64,000 nucleotides of DNA from Candidatus Promineifilum breve (GTDB lineage Bacteria > Chloroflexota > Anaerolineae > Promineifilales > Promineifilaceae): NCBI RefSeq assembly GCF_900066015.1, contig NZ_LN890655.1:3760726-3824725 (forward strand). Reading direction: 5' to 3'. The notes beneath the pieces are model-generated. The model saw nothing but the letters and a program-made list of their open reading frames with translations. It made no database searches and was not told where the DNA came from. The first letter of the stretch is position 1. Each line of letters begins with the position of its first letter. The position numbers were made by a program, and so were the translations under genes. Below are positions 25,965 to 39,813 of the stretch, piece by piece.

Positions 25965-26990
25965 TTACGGGATCAGCACGCGGTCGATGACGTGGATGAT
26001 GCCGTTGGACGCCGGGATGTTGAACACCTGCACCTTGGCCCCGCTGATGTTGAGGATGGTCGAGCCGTCGCGGTTGACGAACAGCGGCCGGCCGTCGAGC
26101 GTCGGCAGTATGTCATCGGTGGCTAACTGATCGCGGGTCAGCGTGTCGCCGACGACGTGGAACATGAGGATGGTCTTCAGTTCGTCCTCGGTCAGCCCCG
26201 TGTCGCCCAGGGCGGCGAAGGCCGCATCGGTGGGGGCAAAGACGGTGAAGTTGCCCGGATTGGCGAACGTCTCGGCCAGCCCCGTAGCCGTTAGCGCGTC
26301 GAGCAGGCTGCTGAAGTTGTTGGAGGCCGACAGAACGGCGGCGATGGAGCCGGGGCCGTCGGCGTCGGTCGTGGCGGCCAGCAGTTCGGTTTCGATGTCG
26401 GCCGCCGTCGGCGCGGTGGTGGTCGTGGCCTCAACCGCTTCCGTGGTCTCCGTGGTCTCGGTCATGGCCGGCTCGGGCAGCGTGACCGTCGAGGGCACGA
26501 GAATGTCATTGATGACGTGGATGATGCCATTCTTGGCCGGTGTATCGGCGGTGATGACGCGGACGCCATTCACGAAGACCCGGTCGCCCTCGGTGGTGAT
26601 GGTCAGCTCTTCACCCTGGAGAGAGGTCACCGTGCCCATTTCGATCAGCTCGGCGGCGGTGTAGCTGCCGGCGACGACGTGGTACTTCAGGATTTCGGTC
26701 AGGTCGCCGGAGGGGTTAGCCAACAGGGCGGCGGTCAGGCCGGGGTAGGTGGCTTCCAGGGCGCTGAAGTCGCCATCGCGCGGGGCAAAGAGGGTATAGC
26801 TCTGGTCGGCCAGGGCCAGCGTGTCGGCCAACTCGGCGGCGACGATGGTCGCATGAAGGGTATCCAGCCGGCCATCGCGGGCGATGATGTCGACGATATT
26901 ATCGTTGGTCTCCTGGGCCGAGGCCGTGAAGACCAGCCCGAGGCTCATCACCAAAACGGCCGCAATCAATAGCAATGCTTTTCGTTTCAT
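25965..26990 (-). CDS. Secreted protein with two fasciclin (FAS1) domains
   Basis: The 341-residue product begins with a signal peptide (basic start, hydrophobic core, AxA site near SAQETND, residue ~25). Two FAS1 domains follow at about 30-165 and 195-341. Each has the FAS1 H1 motif (YTLFAPRDGDFSAL and FTVFAPTDAAFAAL) and H2 motif (NGIIHVINDILVP and NGIIHVIDRVLIP). They are joined by a Thr/Glu-rich linker. FAS1 domains mediate adhesion; an exported, surface or matrix role is inferred. AAAGGAGA precedes the ATG. Confidence 0.93.
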   Translation of the reverse strand: MKRKALLLIAAVLVMSLGLVFTASAQETNDNIVDIIARDGRLDTLHATIVAAELADTLALADQSYTLFAPRDGDFSALEATYPGLTAALLANPSGDLTEILKYHVVAGSYTAAELIEMGTVTSLQGEELTITTEGDRVFVNGVRVITADTPAKNGIIHVINDILVPSTVTLPEPAMTETTETTEAVEATTTTAPTAADIETELLAATTDADGPGSIAAVLSASNNFSSLLDALTATGLAETFANPGNFTVFAPTDAAFAALGDTGLTEDELKTILMFHVVGDTLTRDQLATDDILPTLDGRPLFVNRDGSTILNISGAKVQVFNIPASNGIIHVIDRVLIP

Positions 26991-27126
26991 TGTTTTGTTT
27001 CTCCTTTTGTTGGTTTAGACTGTTGAAAATGTTGGGGCGCTTGTTGGGCTGGGAAGAAATTTCTCGACCAGCCGGCGCCTTGTTCGCCTGTTTGCGGAGC
27101 AGAAAGCCGCTCGCAACGCTTAGCAT

Positions 27127-27373
27127 CTTAGACCATACAGGGCGAGTTTTCCAGCCTTAGCTTTGCTTCACTCATGGAATGCACAGTTATTGCGATCAGA
27201 AACTTTGAATAAATATGGACAAATAATGGTTCATTTTCTGCCAGGTAATAATGAAAACCACTATTTCTTTAAGGAATGAATCCAGCAACAACATTCCTCT
27301 AATAAAATAATTCACTCGCATATCAATAATATTGACATCGATATTAAAATAATGTAATATGCACTCACAATGA
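27127..27373. other. AT-rich intergenic region upstream of the MFS gene
   Basis: This gap of about 250-400 bases is strikingly AT-rich against a GC-rich background. It has no credible gene on either strand. It holds the MFS promoter near its right end and, overlapping that promoter, inverted-repeat segments such as GCATAT (27318) and ATATGC (27357), possible regulator sites. Confidence 0.6.
27332..27360 (+). promoter_or_regulatory. Promoter of the MFS exporter gene
   Basis: TTGACA at 27332-27337 and TAATAT at 27355-27360 with 17-base spacing form a near-perfect housekeeping promoter. The flanking GCATAT and ATATGC repeats could be an operator. Transcription would begin near 27367. Confidence 0.75.
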
Positions 27374-27412
27374 ATGCGGCTGACCAATAGCCAAGCCGAA
27401 GGAAAAAGCCCG

Positions 27413-28717
27413 ATGACAACCAACCAGCCGAGGCAGCCCACTTCTCTCAGGCCGTTTTTCACGCTCTGGATCGGGCAAGCCTTTTCCCTGCTGGGCAGCC
27501 AATTGGTGCAATTCGCCCTCATCTGGTGGCTGACCCAGCGGACGGGTTCGCCCACGGTCTTGGCCCTGGCTTCCATTGTCGGCTTATTGCCCCAGGTATT
27601 CCTCGGCCCATTCGCCGGCGTGCTGGTCGATCGCTGGAATCGGCGGCGGGTGATGCTGGGCGCGGATGCTGTCGTCGCCCTGGCAACGCTGGCACTTGTC
27701 TACCTTTTCCGGATCGATGCGATCCAGATCTGGTACGTCTACGTTGCCCTATTCATCCGCGCCCTGGCCGGAACGTTTCATTCCACGGCCATGGCCGCCT
27801 CGACCTCCCTCATGGTTCCCCAGGAACAACTCACCCGCGTTCAGGGGTTGAATCAGATGTTGAACGGCGGCCTCAGCATCGCCGCCGCGCCGCTGGCCGC
27901 GCTGTTGCTGACGTTGTTGCCCATTCAAGGCGTCCTGCTGGTTGACATCGTGACCGCCGCGCTGGCGATTACGACACTCTTACTGGTCGTGGTGCCGCAA
28001 CCGGCCAGGATTGTCTCGGCCGACGCGCCGCAATCGACGTTGCGCGCCTATTGGGATGACTTGCGTGCCGGCTGGCGTTACTTGTTGAATTGGCGTGGCT
28101 TGTTGCTGATCACCGGGGTGGCGATGATGATCAACCTGGTGCTCAGCCCGACTACCGCCCTCATCCCGCTGCTGGTGACGAAGCATTTCAACGGCACGGC
28201 CTGGCATCTGAGCGCGCTGGAAGCCGGTTTCGGCATTGGCGTGCTGGCTGGCGGCCTGTTGCTGGGCGTGTGGGGCGGCTTCAAGAACCGGATTATGACT
28301 TCGCTGCTGGGCGTGGCCGGCATCGGCGTCGGCATTTTGCTGATGGGGCTGGCCCCGGTGTCGCTGTTTGCCCTAGCTGTGTTCGGGATGTTGTTGGGCG
28401 GCGTGATGAGTTCTTTGGCCAATGGCCCGCTGACGGCTATCTTTCAGGCCAACGTCGCGCCGGACATGCAAGGGCGTCTCTTCGCCCTCCTGGGCAGCGG
28501 TTCGGCGGCGATGATGCCCCTGGGGTTGGCGATTGCCGGACCGATGGCCGAGGTGATCGGTGTGCGTGCCTGGTTCCTGATTGGCGGGGCAATCACCCTG
28601 TTGATCGCGTTCGTCTGTATGTTCGTACCCGCGGTTAGAAATATTGAACGGGAACGAGACGATCATCCCAATCCCGAGGAAGCGCCGGCCGGACAGCAAG
28701 CGGCCACGAGGATCTGA
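27413..28717 (+). CDS. Major facilitator superfamily exporter (macrolide-efflux type)
   Basis: The ~434-residue product has 12 predicted membrane segments. The MFS motif A region reads GPFAGVLVDRWNRRRVMLGAD in the loop between TM2 and TM3, and the protein begins PFFTLWIGQAFSLLGSQLVQFAL, typical of the MefA-like/enterobactin-exporter family. The substrate is unknown. ATG 27413 has AAGGA 10 bases upstream; an ATG at 27374 would give 13 more residues. The AT-rich promoter region hints at acquisition by transfer. Confidence 0.88.
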   Translation: MTTNQPRQPTSLRPFFTLWIGQAFSLLGSQLVQFALIWWLTQRTGSPTVLALASIVGLLPQVFLGPFAGVLVDRWNRRRVMLGADAVVALATLALVYLFRIDAIQIWYVYVALFIRALAGTFHSTAMAASTSLMVPQEQLTRVQGLNQMLNGGLSIAAAPLAALLLTLLPIQGVLLVDIVTAALAITTLLLVVVPQPARIVSADAPQSTLRAYWDDLRAGWRYLLNWRGLLLITGVAMMINLVLSPTTALIPLLVTKHFNGTAWHLSALEAGFGIGVLAGGLLLGVWGGFKNRIMTSLLGVAGIGVGILLMGLAPVSLFALAVFGMLLGGVMSSLANGPLTAIFQANVAPDMQGRLFALLGSGSAAMMPLGLAIAGPMAEVIGVRAWFLIGGAITLLIAFVCMFVPAVRNIERERDDHPNPEEAPAGQQAATRI

Positions 28718-28747
28718 CCGGCCGCGTGAGCCTGCCTGCCGCACCTC

Positions 28748-29128
28748 CTAAATGGCGGTCGATATCGACCGCAGGGCGATGCCGAACAGGAACAGCGTCG
28801 TGAAGGCCAACACCCATTGGGCGCGATTGGTGTCGTCGCCGCGCAGGACGGACAGATAGATAAATGGCAGAAAGACGAGGGCGAAAATGCCGTAGAGCAG
28901 GTGGATGCCCGGCCGTTGCATGGCCGCGCTGCCGCCGCCGATCCACATGAGCGCCCCCAGGACGGCCTGGGTCACGAAAATCAATTGCCCGATGAAGGCC
29001 GCGCCCAGATAGCTGCCATTCACCGCCTGGCCGCGGATGGCGCGAAAAAGCCCCCACAGGCCGATAATCAGGAAGAATAGCCAGGCTGTATTGGATAATG
29101 CGCTATGAATAGCGATCAGGGTGGTCAT
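28748..29128 (-). CDS. Small four-helix membrane protein
   Basis: The 126-residue product from ATG 29128 has four hydrophobic segments. Between the third and fourth is a conserved-looking RPGIHLLYGIFALVFLPF, with one histidine that could bind a ligand, but no haem-binding pair is obvious. I do not recognise the family with certainty. A consensus promoter lies directly upstream. A 17-codon longer reading frame exists but would overlap the promoter. Confidence 0.7.
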   Translation of the reverse strand: MTTLIAIHSALSNTAWLFFLIIGLWGLFRAIRGQAVNGSYLGAAFIGQLIFVTQAVLGALMWIGGGSAAMQRPGIHLLYGIFALVFLPFIYLSVLRGDDTNRAQWVLAFTTLFLFGIALRSISTAI

Positions 29129-29150
29129 AGATGATGCCTCGAATCGGCCG

Positions 29151-29229
29151 AGTTTAGCCCTGCCGATGGCTCTTGTCAAAGCCGACCTGCCGTGTCTGAC
29201 CTGTCAGGTCTATCCGACTGGGCTACAAT
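29151..29229. promoter_or_regulatory. Divergent promoters for the membrane protein and folC
   Basis: On the - strand TTGACA (29179-29174) and TAAACT (29156-29151) are 17 bases apart. On the + strand CTGTCA (29201-29206) and TACAAT (29224-29229) are 17 bases apart, and the folC ATG is 7 bases after TACAAT, so a leaderless folC mRNA is expected. Confidence 0.7.
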
Positions 29230-29236
29230 TCAGCCC

Positions 29237-30605
29237 ATGAGTTCCTATCAACGCGCTCTCGATTATCTCTATGGCTTTATCAATTTTGAACAAAAATCCC
29301 TCGACCGTTACCAGTCCAGCAAGATCGACGCCGACCGGCCGCGCCGCCTGCTGGCCGAGCTAGGCGCGCCCCAGGAGCAGTTCCCGGCCATCCACATTGC
29401 CGGCACCAAGGGCAAAGGCTCGGTGGCCGCCATGTGCGCCGCCAGCCTGCGCGCCGCTGGGTTGCGTGTCGGCCTCTACACCTCGCCCCACCTGCGCGAG
29501 TTCCGCGAGCGCATCCGCGTGCTGACGCCCGACGACCCCGACGGCCGCATCCCCGAAGAGGCGTTCGCCGCGCTCATCGAACAGGTGCGCCCGGCCGTTG
29601 ACCGGCGGCCCGACATCACCTGGTTCGAGATCGTCACCGCCGTGGCCTTTCTGCATTTCGCCCAAAGCGCGGTGGACGTGGGCGTGATCGAGGTTGGGCT
29701 GGGTGGGCGGCTGGATGCCACCAACGTCCTGACGCCGCTGGTATCGGTCATCACCAGCCTGAGCCTCGACCACACCCAACTGTTGGGCGACACCCTGGCC
29801 CAGATCGCCTACGAGAAGGGCGGCATCATCAAGCCCGGCGTGCCCGTCGTGACGGCCAACCAGCCGCCGGAAGCCCTGCACGAACTGGAGCGCATCACCG
29901 CCGAACGCGCCGCGCCGCTAACCGTGGTCGGCGGCGATTGGCGCTACGAGGCGATTCGCGAGCGCCGCGATGCCCAGATGAGCCAGCGGCTGATCGTCCA
30001 TGGCGCGGAACCGGCCTTTATCCCGCCGGGAACGGCCTTCACCGTGGCCCTGCCCGGCGCGCACCAACTTCTCAACGCCGCCGTGGCCCTGGCCGCGCTG
30101 GAAAAGACGCGCCACCGTTTCCCGGCGCTGGACGTGGCCGCCCTCACGACCGGGTTGGCGACGGCGCAGTGGGACGGCCGCCTGCAATTGGTGCAGCACG
30201 GGCCGGGTCGTCCCGCGCTCCTGGTCGATGGCGCGCATAATGAGGACTCGGCCGCCCGGCTGGCGGCGGCACTACGGAGCGATTACAGCTACGCCCGGCT
30301 CATCCTCATCTTCGGCGCGCCGGAGGATAAGAACGTGGCCGGGATGCTCGACCGGCTGTTGCCGCTGGCCGATGAGATCATCGTGACGACGGCCAACCAC
30401 CCCCGCTCGGCCACGCCCGAACAACTGGCCGCCATGGCCGCCGCGCGCGGCCGCGACGCGCGGCTGACCCATTCGGTGGCCGAAGCCCTGACGACGGCCA
30501 CCGCCCTGGCCGGCCCCGCTGATCTCATCGTCGCCACCGGGTCGATCATCCTCATCGGCGATTTGCTTAATCACTGGGACACTCTACAATCCGGCAGCAC
30601 ACGCT

Positions 30606-30613
<8 letters not shown>
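29237..30613 (+). CDS. folC: Folylpolyglutamate synthase/dihydrofolate synthase
   Basis: FolC adds glutamate to folates (and makes dihydrofolate in some bacteria). The 458-residue Mur-ligase-family protein has the P-loop HIAGTKGKGSVAAMCA near residue 55, the folate-ligase sequence GLYTSPHLREFRERI, and VGLGGRLDATNV near 155. The second ATP-binding segment VDGAHNEDSAARL is near 333. ATG 29237 fits the promoter; an upstream in-frame start at 29192 would lie within the -35 region. The end overlaps lon by eight bases. Confidence 0.94.
30563..30590 (+). promoter_or_regulatory. Possible lon promoter inside folC
   Basis: TTGCTT (30563-30568) and TACAAT (30585-30590) are spaced by 16 bases. The lon ATG follows 15 bases after the -10 box, giving a leader of roughly 9 bases. 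No CIRCE-type heat-shock repeat is seen. Confidence 0.45.
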
Positions 30614-33034
<2,421 letters not shown>

Positions 33035-33035
<1 letters not shown>

Positions 33036-33919
33036 TGGTTCGCACCCATCAACCCATCGCTACCTTTTCCATTGTCGCCTATGACCCGCGGCGGCAAGAG
33101 TGGGGCGTGGCCGTGCAATCGAAATTCATGGCCTGCGCCGCGGTCGTTTCCTGGGCACGGGCCGGGGCGGGCGCGGTGGCGACGCAATCGTTCGCCAACG
33201 TGACCTATGGCCTTGATGGGCTGGCCCTCATGGAAAGCGGCGCGAGCGCGTCGGCCGCCATCGCTCAATTGACCGACGCCGACGAGCAACGCGCCCAGCG
33301 CCAGGTGGGCATGGTCGACAAAGCGGGCCGGGCGGCGTCGTTCACCGGCGACGGCTGCAACGCCTGGGCCGGCCACATCGTCGGCGAGGGGTTCGCCTGC
33401 CAGGGCAACATCCTCATTCCGGGCACGGTCGAAGCGATGGCCGCGACCTTCGAGGCAGCGCGGCGCGGGCCGGGCGAACTGGCCGATTGGCTGGTGGGCG
33501 CGCTGGCCGCCGGACAGGCCGCCGGCGGCGACAGTCGCGGCCGGCAGGCGGCCGGGGTGCTGGTCGTGCGTCACAACGGCGGCTATGGCGGCAACAACGA
33601 CCGCTACCTCGATCTGCGCGTGGACGACCACCCGGAGCCGATCGACAAGCTGGCCGAGCTGGTGACGATGCACCACCTGTTCTTCGGCGAGGTTGATCCG
33701 GCCAATCTGATTCCACTGGCCGACGTGGCCGAGCCATTGCAGAAGATCTTGCAGCAAACCGGCCATTACCACGGCCCGCTGAGCGGCCAATTCGATGACG
33801 CCACGCGGACGGCGTTGCGAACGCTGGTCGGCAACGAAAACCTGGAAGAGCGCTGGGACGGCACGGGCGACAGCATCGACCGCGTGGTCGTCGATTTCCT
33901 GTTCGACAGATTCGCATAG
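33035..33919 (+). CDS. DUF1028-family protein with C-terminal peptidoglycan-binding-like domain
   Basis: Residues 1 to about 215 match DUF1028, an uncharacterised family with an Ntn-hydrolase-like fold: TFSIVAYDPRRQEWGVAVQS, GDGCNAWAGHIVGEGFACQGN and YGGNNDRYLDLRVDDHPEP. The last ~75 residues (QKILQQTGHYHGPLSGQFDD onward) resemble the putative peptidoglycan-binding domain often fused to DUF1028. No signal peptide is visible. The ATG overlaps the lon stop by one base, so co-translation is likely. The biochemical role is unknown. Confidence 0.88.
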
Positions 33920-33973
33920 TCAAGCGGTGAAATAGGTCGAGTCCCCCAAAAGTCCTGGCAACCTTCTGCCCCA

Positions 33974-34005
33974 ATCCGTGAAATCCGTGTCTATTCGTGT
34001 CGAAT
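33974..34005. repeat. Nonamer-repeat fragment
   Basis: AATCCGTGA, AATCCGTGT and CTATTCGTGT stand in tandem in the gap before the thioesterase gene. They belong to the same 9-base repeat family as the hairpin at 18070-18172, but only one arm is present here. Confidence 0.5.
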
Positions 34006-34023
34006 TCATTTCCCGGAGGAAGT

Positions 34024-34440
34024 ATGCCTGAGGGGGAGAGCCGGCCTCTGCTCATCGAACGGCCGATCGTCGTGCGCACCTACGACATCGACTTCGCCCA
34101 TATCGTCCACAACATCGTCTATTTCCGCTGGCTGGAGGATTTACGGTCAGAGATTCTGGCCGGCGTCTTGCCCATTGAGGAGATATTGGCGACGGGCATC
34201 AGCCCCATCCTGACCCGCAGTGAGATCGACTATCGCCGCCCGGTGCGGATTGGCGATGGGGTGGTGGGGCGGATGTGGGTGGCCGCGCTATCGCGCACGC
34301 GCTGGACGCTGGCGGCCGAGATCGTGGTTGACGGGCAGGTATGCGCTGCCGCGCGGCAGAGCGGCTACTTTGCTGATCTGAAGACGTTGCGGGCGGCCCG
34401 TGTGCCGGAGCGGTTGCGCCGGGCGTGGGAAAGTGTGTAG
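34024..34440 (+). CDS. Hotdog-fold acyl-CoA thioesterase (4HBT family)
   Basis: The 138 residues from ATG 34024 (preceded by CGGAGGAAG) resemble 4-hydroxybenzoyl-CoA thioesterase-like proteins. Residues 15-45, VVRTYDIDFAHIVHNIVYFR, correspond to the family motif with the catalytic Asp, and RSEIDYRRPVRIGDGV is the second conserved strand. Such enzymes hydrolyse acyl-CoA or acyl-ACP; the substrate is unknown. It is convergent with the E2 gene. Confidence 0.85.
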   Translation: MPEGESRPLLIERPIVVRTYDIDFAHIVHNIVYFRWLEDLRSEILAGVLPIEEILATGISPILTRSEIDYRRPVRIGDGVVGRMWVAALSRTRWTLAAEIVVDGQVCAAARQSGYFADLKTLRAARVPERLRRAWESV

Positions 34441-34442
34441 GT

Positions 34443-34476
34443 AGGTGCAACGCACTTCAGAAAGTGCGTCGCACCT
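34443..34476. terminator. Bidirectional terminator hairpin
   Basis: AGGTGC-A-ACGCACTT pairs with AAGTGCGT-C-GCACCT around a CAGA loop, with one A-C mismatch. It lies exactly between two convergent genes. The flanking T-tracts are weak, so it may also act as an mRNA 3'-end stabiliser. Confidence 0.7.
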
Positions 34477-34487
34477 GATTCGTAGGC

Positions 34488-35789
34488 CTAGCGCCAACCC
34501 TCAATCTGCTGTTTGATAGCCGCGACAAAACGATCGGCCGACGCCCCATCCAGGATGCGGTGATCGAAGGTAAAGCTGACGTAAGCCAGCGGCCGGATGG
34601 CGATGGCGTCGTCGATGACCTTGACCCGCTTCTCGATGGCCCCCACGCCCAGGATACCGCATTGCGGCTGGTTGATGATCGGCGTGGCGAAGAGGCTGCC
34701 GGTCGTGCCGTGGTTGGTGATCGAGAAGGTGCCGCCCTTCACTTCGTCGGGCTTAAGCTGCTTGTTGCGCGCCCGGTCGGCCAGGTCGTTGACGGCGCGG
34801 GCCAGCCCCAGCAGGTTCAGGCTGTCAGCGTTCTTGATCACCGGCACGATCAGCCCGTCGTCGATGGCCGTCGCCATGCCGATGTTGATCTCCCGCCGCA
34901 GCAAGATGCCGTCGTCGGCCCAACTGCTGTTGACCATCGGATGATCCTTGAGCGCCTGCACCGTGGCGGCGACGAGATAGGCGGTGAAGGTCAGCCGCAC
35001 GCCGTCGCGGGCGTAGCTGTCCTTGTGGGCTTTGCGGTGGGCGGCCACGGCGGTGAAGTCGATTTCAAAGACCGTCGTCACGTGGGGGCTGGTCTGCTTG
35101 CTGCGCACCATGTGCTCGGCGATGGAGCGGCGGATGCCCGTCAGGGGCAGCACGTCGCCCTGTGGCCCGGCCGCGACCTGCCCCCCGGCGGCAAGCGGGG
35201 CCGGCGGTTTGAGCGGCGCTTCCCCTACCCTCGTGGACGGTGCAGGCGCGGGCGGTTGGCGCTCGGCGGCCTTTTCGCTCTCGATATAGGCCAGCACATC
35301 CTCTTTGGTGACGCGCCCGTCGCGGCCCGTGCCGGTGACGCGGCCGAGGTCGATGCCGTGCTCGGCGGCCATGCGGCCGACGACCGGACTGATGCGCCCG
35401 GTGTAGACGGCCGGCGCGGCCATTGCCCCGCCATTCTCCGGGCGGGGCGCTATTGCCTGCTCAACCGGTGTTTCTTGTTTCGCTGGTGGTGTTGTCGCGG
35501 CTGTTGCGGTGGTCGCCCCGCCGCCGCCCCCATTTTCGCCAACCGTCTCGCCCGGCTGGCCGACGTAGGCCAGCACCGTGCCGACGGGGATGGTCTGCCC
35601 TTCGTTGACGCACAGCTTCAGGATGACCCCGGCCGTGTCGCTCGTGGTTTCGGTGGTCACCTTGTCGGTCTCCACCTCGGCGATAGGCGCGAACTGCTCG
35701 ATGCGGTCGCCCTCGTTGACCAGCCAGCGGGAGAGCGTACCCTCGATGACGCCCTCGCCCATTTCCGGCAGAAGAATGCTCGTTGCCAT
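34488..35789 (-). CDS. 2-oxoacid dehydrogenase E2 component (dihydrolipoamide acyltransferase)
   Basis: E2 is the core of pyruvate or branched-chain 2-oxoacid dehydrogenase complexes. The 433 residues from ATG 35789 begin MATSILLPEMGEGVIEGTL with a lipoyl domain; the lipoylated Lys is in VETDKVTTE near residue 43. An Ala/Pro linker, an E3-binding domain (RISPVVGRMAAEHGIDLG onward) and the catalytic domain follow. The active-site His and Asp are in FTFDHRILDGA near the C-terminus. It lies 20 bases after the fused E1 gene. No E3 gene is nearby. Confidence 0.92.
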   Translation of the reverse strand: MATSILLPEMGEGVIEGTLSRWLVNEGDRIEQFAPIAEVETDKVTTETTSDTAGVILKLCVNEGQTIPVGTVLAYVGQPGETVGENGGGGGATTATAATTPPAKQETPVEQAIAPRPENGGAMAAPAVYTGRISPVVGRMAAEHGIDLGRVTGTGRDGRVTKEDVLAYIESEKAAERQPPAPAPSTRVGEAPLKPPAPLAAGGQVAAGPQGDVLPLTGIRRSIAEHMVRSKQTSPHVTTVFEIDFTAVAAHRKAHKDSYARDGVRLTFTAYLVAATVQALKDHPMVNSSWADDGILLRREINIGMATAIDDGLIVPVIKNADSLNLLGLARAVNDLADRARNKQLKPDEVKGGTFSITNHGTTGSLFATPIINQPQCGILGVGAIEKRVKVIDDAIAIRPLAYVSFTFDHRILDGASADRFVAAIKQQIEGWR

Positions 35790-35809
35790 TGGTTTACCCC
35801 TCCCTATAC

Positions 35810-38251
<2,442 letters not shown>

Positions 38252-38468
38252 TTCTAGCTCCGCGTGCGAAATGGCCCGCCTGGGGGTGGCATCGCGCCGG
38301 CTACTTCAAACGGGCGACGCCGGCGAGGCCGGCCTCGGTTCAGCGCTCCTGCGCAGCGTGATTGGACATGATGAACCAGCGCCGCAAATCAGGCGTGGGT
38401 TACCTAATTTATGCCCCATGATAACACAAAAATGGCGGCGAAGAAGATCGGCCCGGCCGGCTTGTGGC
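38252..38468 (-). promoter_or_regulatory. Leader and promoter region of the E1-E2 operon
   Basis: On the - strand a TATCAT box near 38421 is the best promoter candidate; its -35 region is weak. The transcript would have a leader of about 160 bases. The leader contains GGTTCA and TGAACC about 30 bases apart, and a perfect hairpin GCCGGCCTCGCCGGC. I do not recognise a known riboswitch, and there is no clear terminator. Confidence 0.4.
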
Positions 38469-39125
38469 TCAAGGCAGAGGCCGAACGCTCAAATTGTCGA
38501 ACAAGACCCGCACGCCGCTGCCGCCGAGGGTCTGGACGAGCACGCCGACGTCGCCCTCGGCGAAAGTGGTATCGGTGACGCGGCCGACCTCCTGGCCGTT
38601 GACAAAGAAAATCATGTTGCCGGCCTCGGCCTGCACGCGCAAGACGTTGGTCACGTCCAGGCCGCGCAACACGGCCGGCGACTCGAACCAGTGGTCGCCG
38701 ATGATGGTCATCTCCTCGGCCCCGTCCTTGTAGCGGCCGATCCAGACGTAGCCGTCGGCCGAGACCTTGAACAGATAAAAGTTGCCCGCGGCCGGGTCGG
38801 CGCGGAAGAGCAGGCCGTAGCCGTTATCGAGCGGGCCTTCCACCGGCGTGGCCTCGACCTCGTAGACGCCATCGCTGAAATTTCGCCCGGCCGCGGCCCA
38901 GCGGGAGATGTCGTTCTCCAGCACGGTAAAATCATAGACGCCATCGACCACGGCCCCGATGGAATAGGCATCCTCGCCCGTGCTCCAGTCGCCGGGTTCA
39001 TCGAACGTCTCGACGAACGGCAGCCCGCCGGCCCCGCCGCTACAGCCGATGAGGCTGAACAGCGCGGCGACGGCCAGGAAAAACGTCAATCGGACGGCGT
39101 GACAATGGATCGCTCGAACATTCAT
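38469..39125 (-). CDS. Lipoprotein with a lectin-like (LamG/DUF1080-type) domain
   Basis: The 218-residue product has a lipoprotein signal peptide ending in the lipobox FSLIGC (Cys at about 28). The mature part looks like a concanavalin-like beta-sandwich: FVETFDEPGDWSTGE, NGYGLLFRADPAAGNFYLFK and NMIFFVNGQEVGRVTD, and the end LFDNLSVRPLP. Such domains bind or hydrolyse sugars; catalytic residues are not identifiable. It should be anchored on the outer face of the membrane. Confidence 0.85.
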   Translation of the reverse strand: MNVRAIHCHAVRLTFFLAVAALFSLIGCSGGAGGLPFVETFDEPGDWSTGEDAYSIGAVVDGVYDFTVLENDISRWAAAGRNFSDGVYEVEATPVEGPLDNGYGLLFRADPAAGNFYLFKVSADGYVWIGRYKDGAEEMTIIGDHWFESPAVLRGLDVTNVLRVQAEAGNMIFFVNGQEVGRVTDTTFAEGDVGVLVQTLGGSGVRVLFDNLSVRPLP

Positions 39126-39140
39126 ATTGCCTCTCTATGC

Positions 39141-39168
39141 TTGGCGTTTGGCGCGCTTGTGCTATACT
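39141..39168 (+). promoter_or_regulatory. Promoter of tRNA-Val
   Basis: TTGGCG (39141-39146) and TATACT (39163-39168) are spaced by 16 bases; the tRNA starts 12 bases after the -10 box. Confidence 0.65.
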
Positions 39169-39180
39169 TATCCGAGATTA

Positions 39181-39254
<74 letters not shown>

Positions 39255-39375
39255 TCTCTTTTATAGCCTATCAGGTTGTAAAGGTGCAATCCTATCCCGT
39301 TTGATTTGCGGTCGGTGGGATAGGGACAGTCATGAGAGAGGCTCATGTCTTCAATGGCCTGGGCCTTTCTGTCTC

Positions 39376-39663
39376 CTACTGGTCCGCATCCTGTTCGACA
39401 ACGCCCTCTGGGGTGAACTCAAACACGTCGCCTAGACGCATTTGATTCACTTCTTCGAGCGATAGTCCAAGACCCAGCAGGAAGCCGAATAGCGTCCTGC
39501 CCTCGACGCGTTCAATCGCGCCGGGGTCATTGAGCCAACGATGGACAGTGCTGTAATTAATCTCACCGTCTTTCGCAGCTCGATAAAGGGTCTTGTCGTA
39601 TCTGTCGAGCAGTTCGCGGACTTTCGGTCGAAAGGTACCGCGTGCCATAGTAAAGTCCAACAT
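39376..39663 (-). CDS. HTH transcriptional regulator, probable phage repressor
   Basis: The 95-residue product has a Cro/C1-type helix-turn-helix in its first 60 residues (VRELLDRYDKTLYRAAKDGE followed by INYSTVHRWLN). A short acidic C-terminal part follows. The ATG at 39663 is 6 bases after a TATCAT -10 box, so the mRNA is predicted to be leaderless; an ATG five codons later gives a similar protein. A 22-bp palindrome overlaps the -35 box of its promoter. The same palindrome lies at 42121, so autorepression and control of the early genes are inferred. Confidence 0.8.
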   Translation of the reverse strand: MLDFTMARGTFRPKVRELLDRYDKTLYRAAKDGEINYSTVHRWLNDPGAIERVEGRTLFGFLLGLGLSLEEVNQMRLGDVFEFTPEGVVEQDADQ

Positions 39664-39669
39664 GCCGCT

Positions 39670-39712
39670 ATGATACCATGAACTTATTCAGTATGTCAAG
39701 ATATTGATATAC
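39670..39712 (-). promoter_or_regulatory. Repressor promoter and operator O1
   Basis: On the - strand TTGACA (39699-39694) and TATCAT (39675-39670) are spaced by 18 bases. The palindrome at 39691-39712 has half-sites GTATGTCAA and TTGATATAC (8 of 9 positions complementary), separated by four bases, and covers the -35 box. GAACT and AGTTC flank it at the outside. Confidence 0.75.
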
Positions 39713-39813
39713 CGAGTTCAAGCTGGGGAGATCAGGGAAGTCCGTCATTTCGATAAATCATGGAGGTCGAAATGACAAAAACGTGGATAAAGATTCGTAA
39801 ATCAGGAGGAGCC

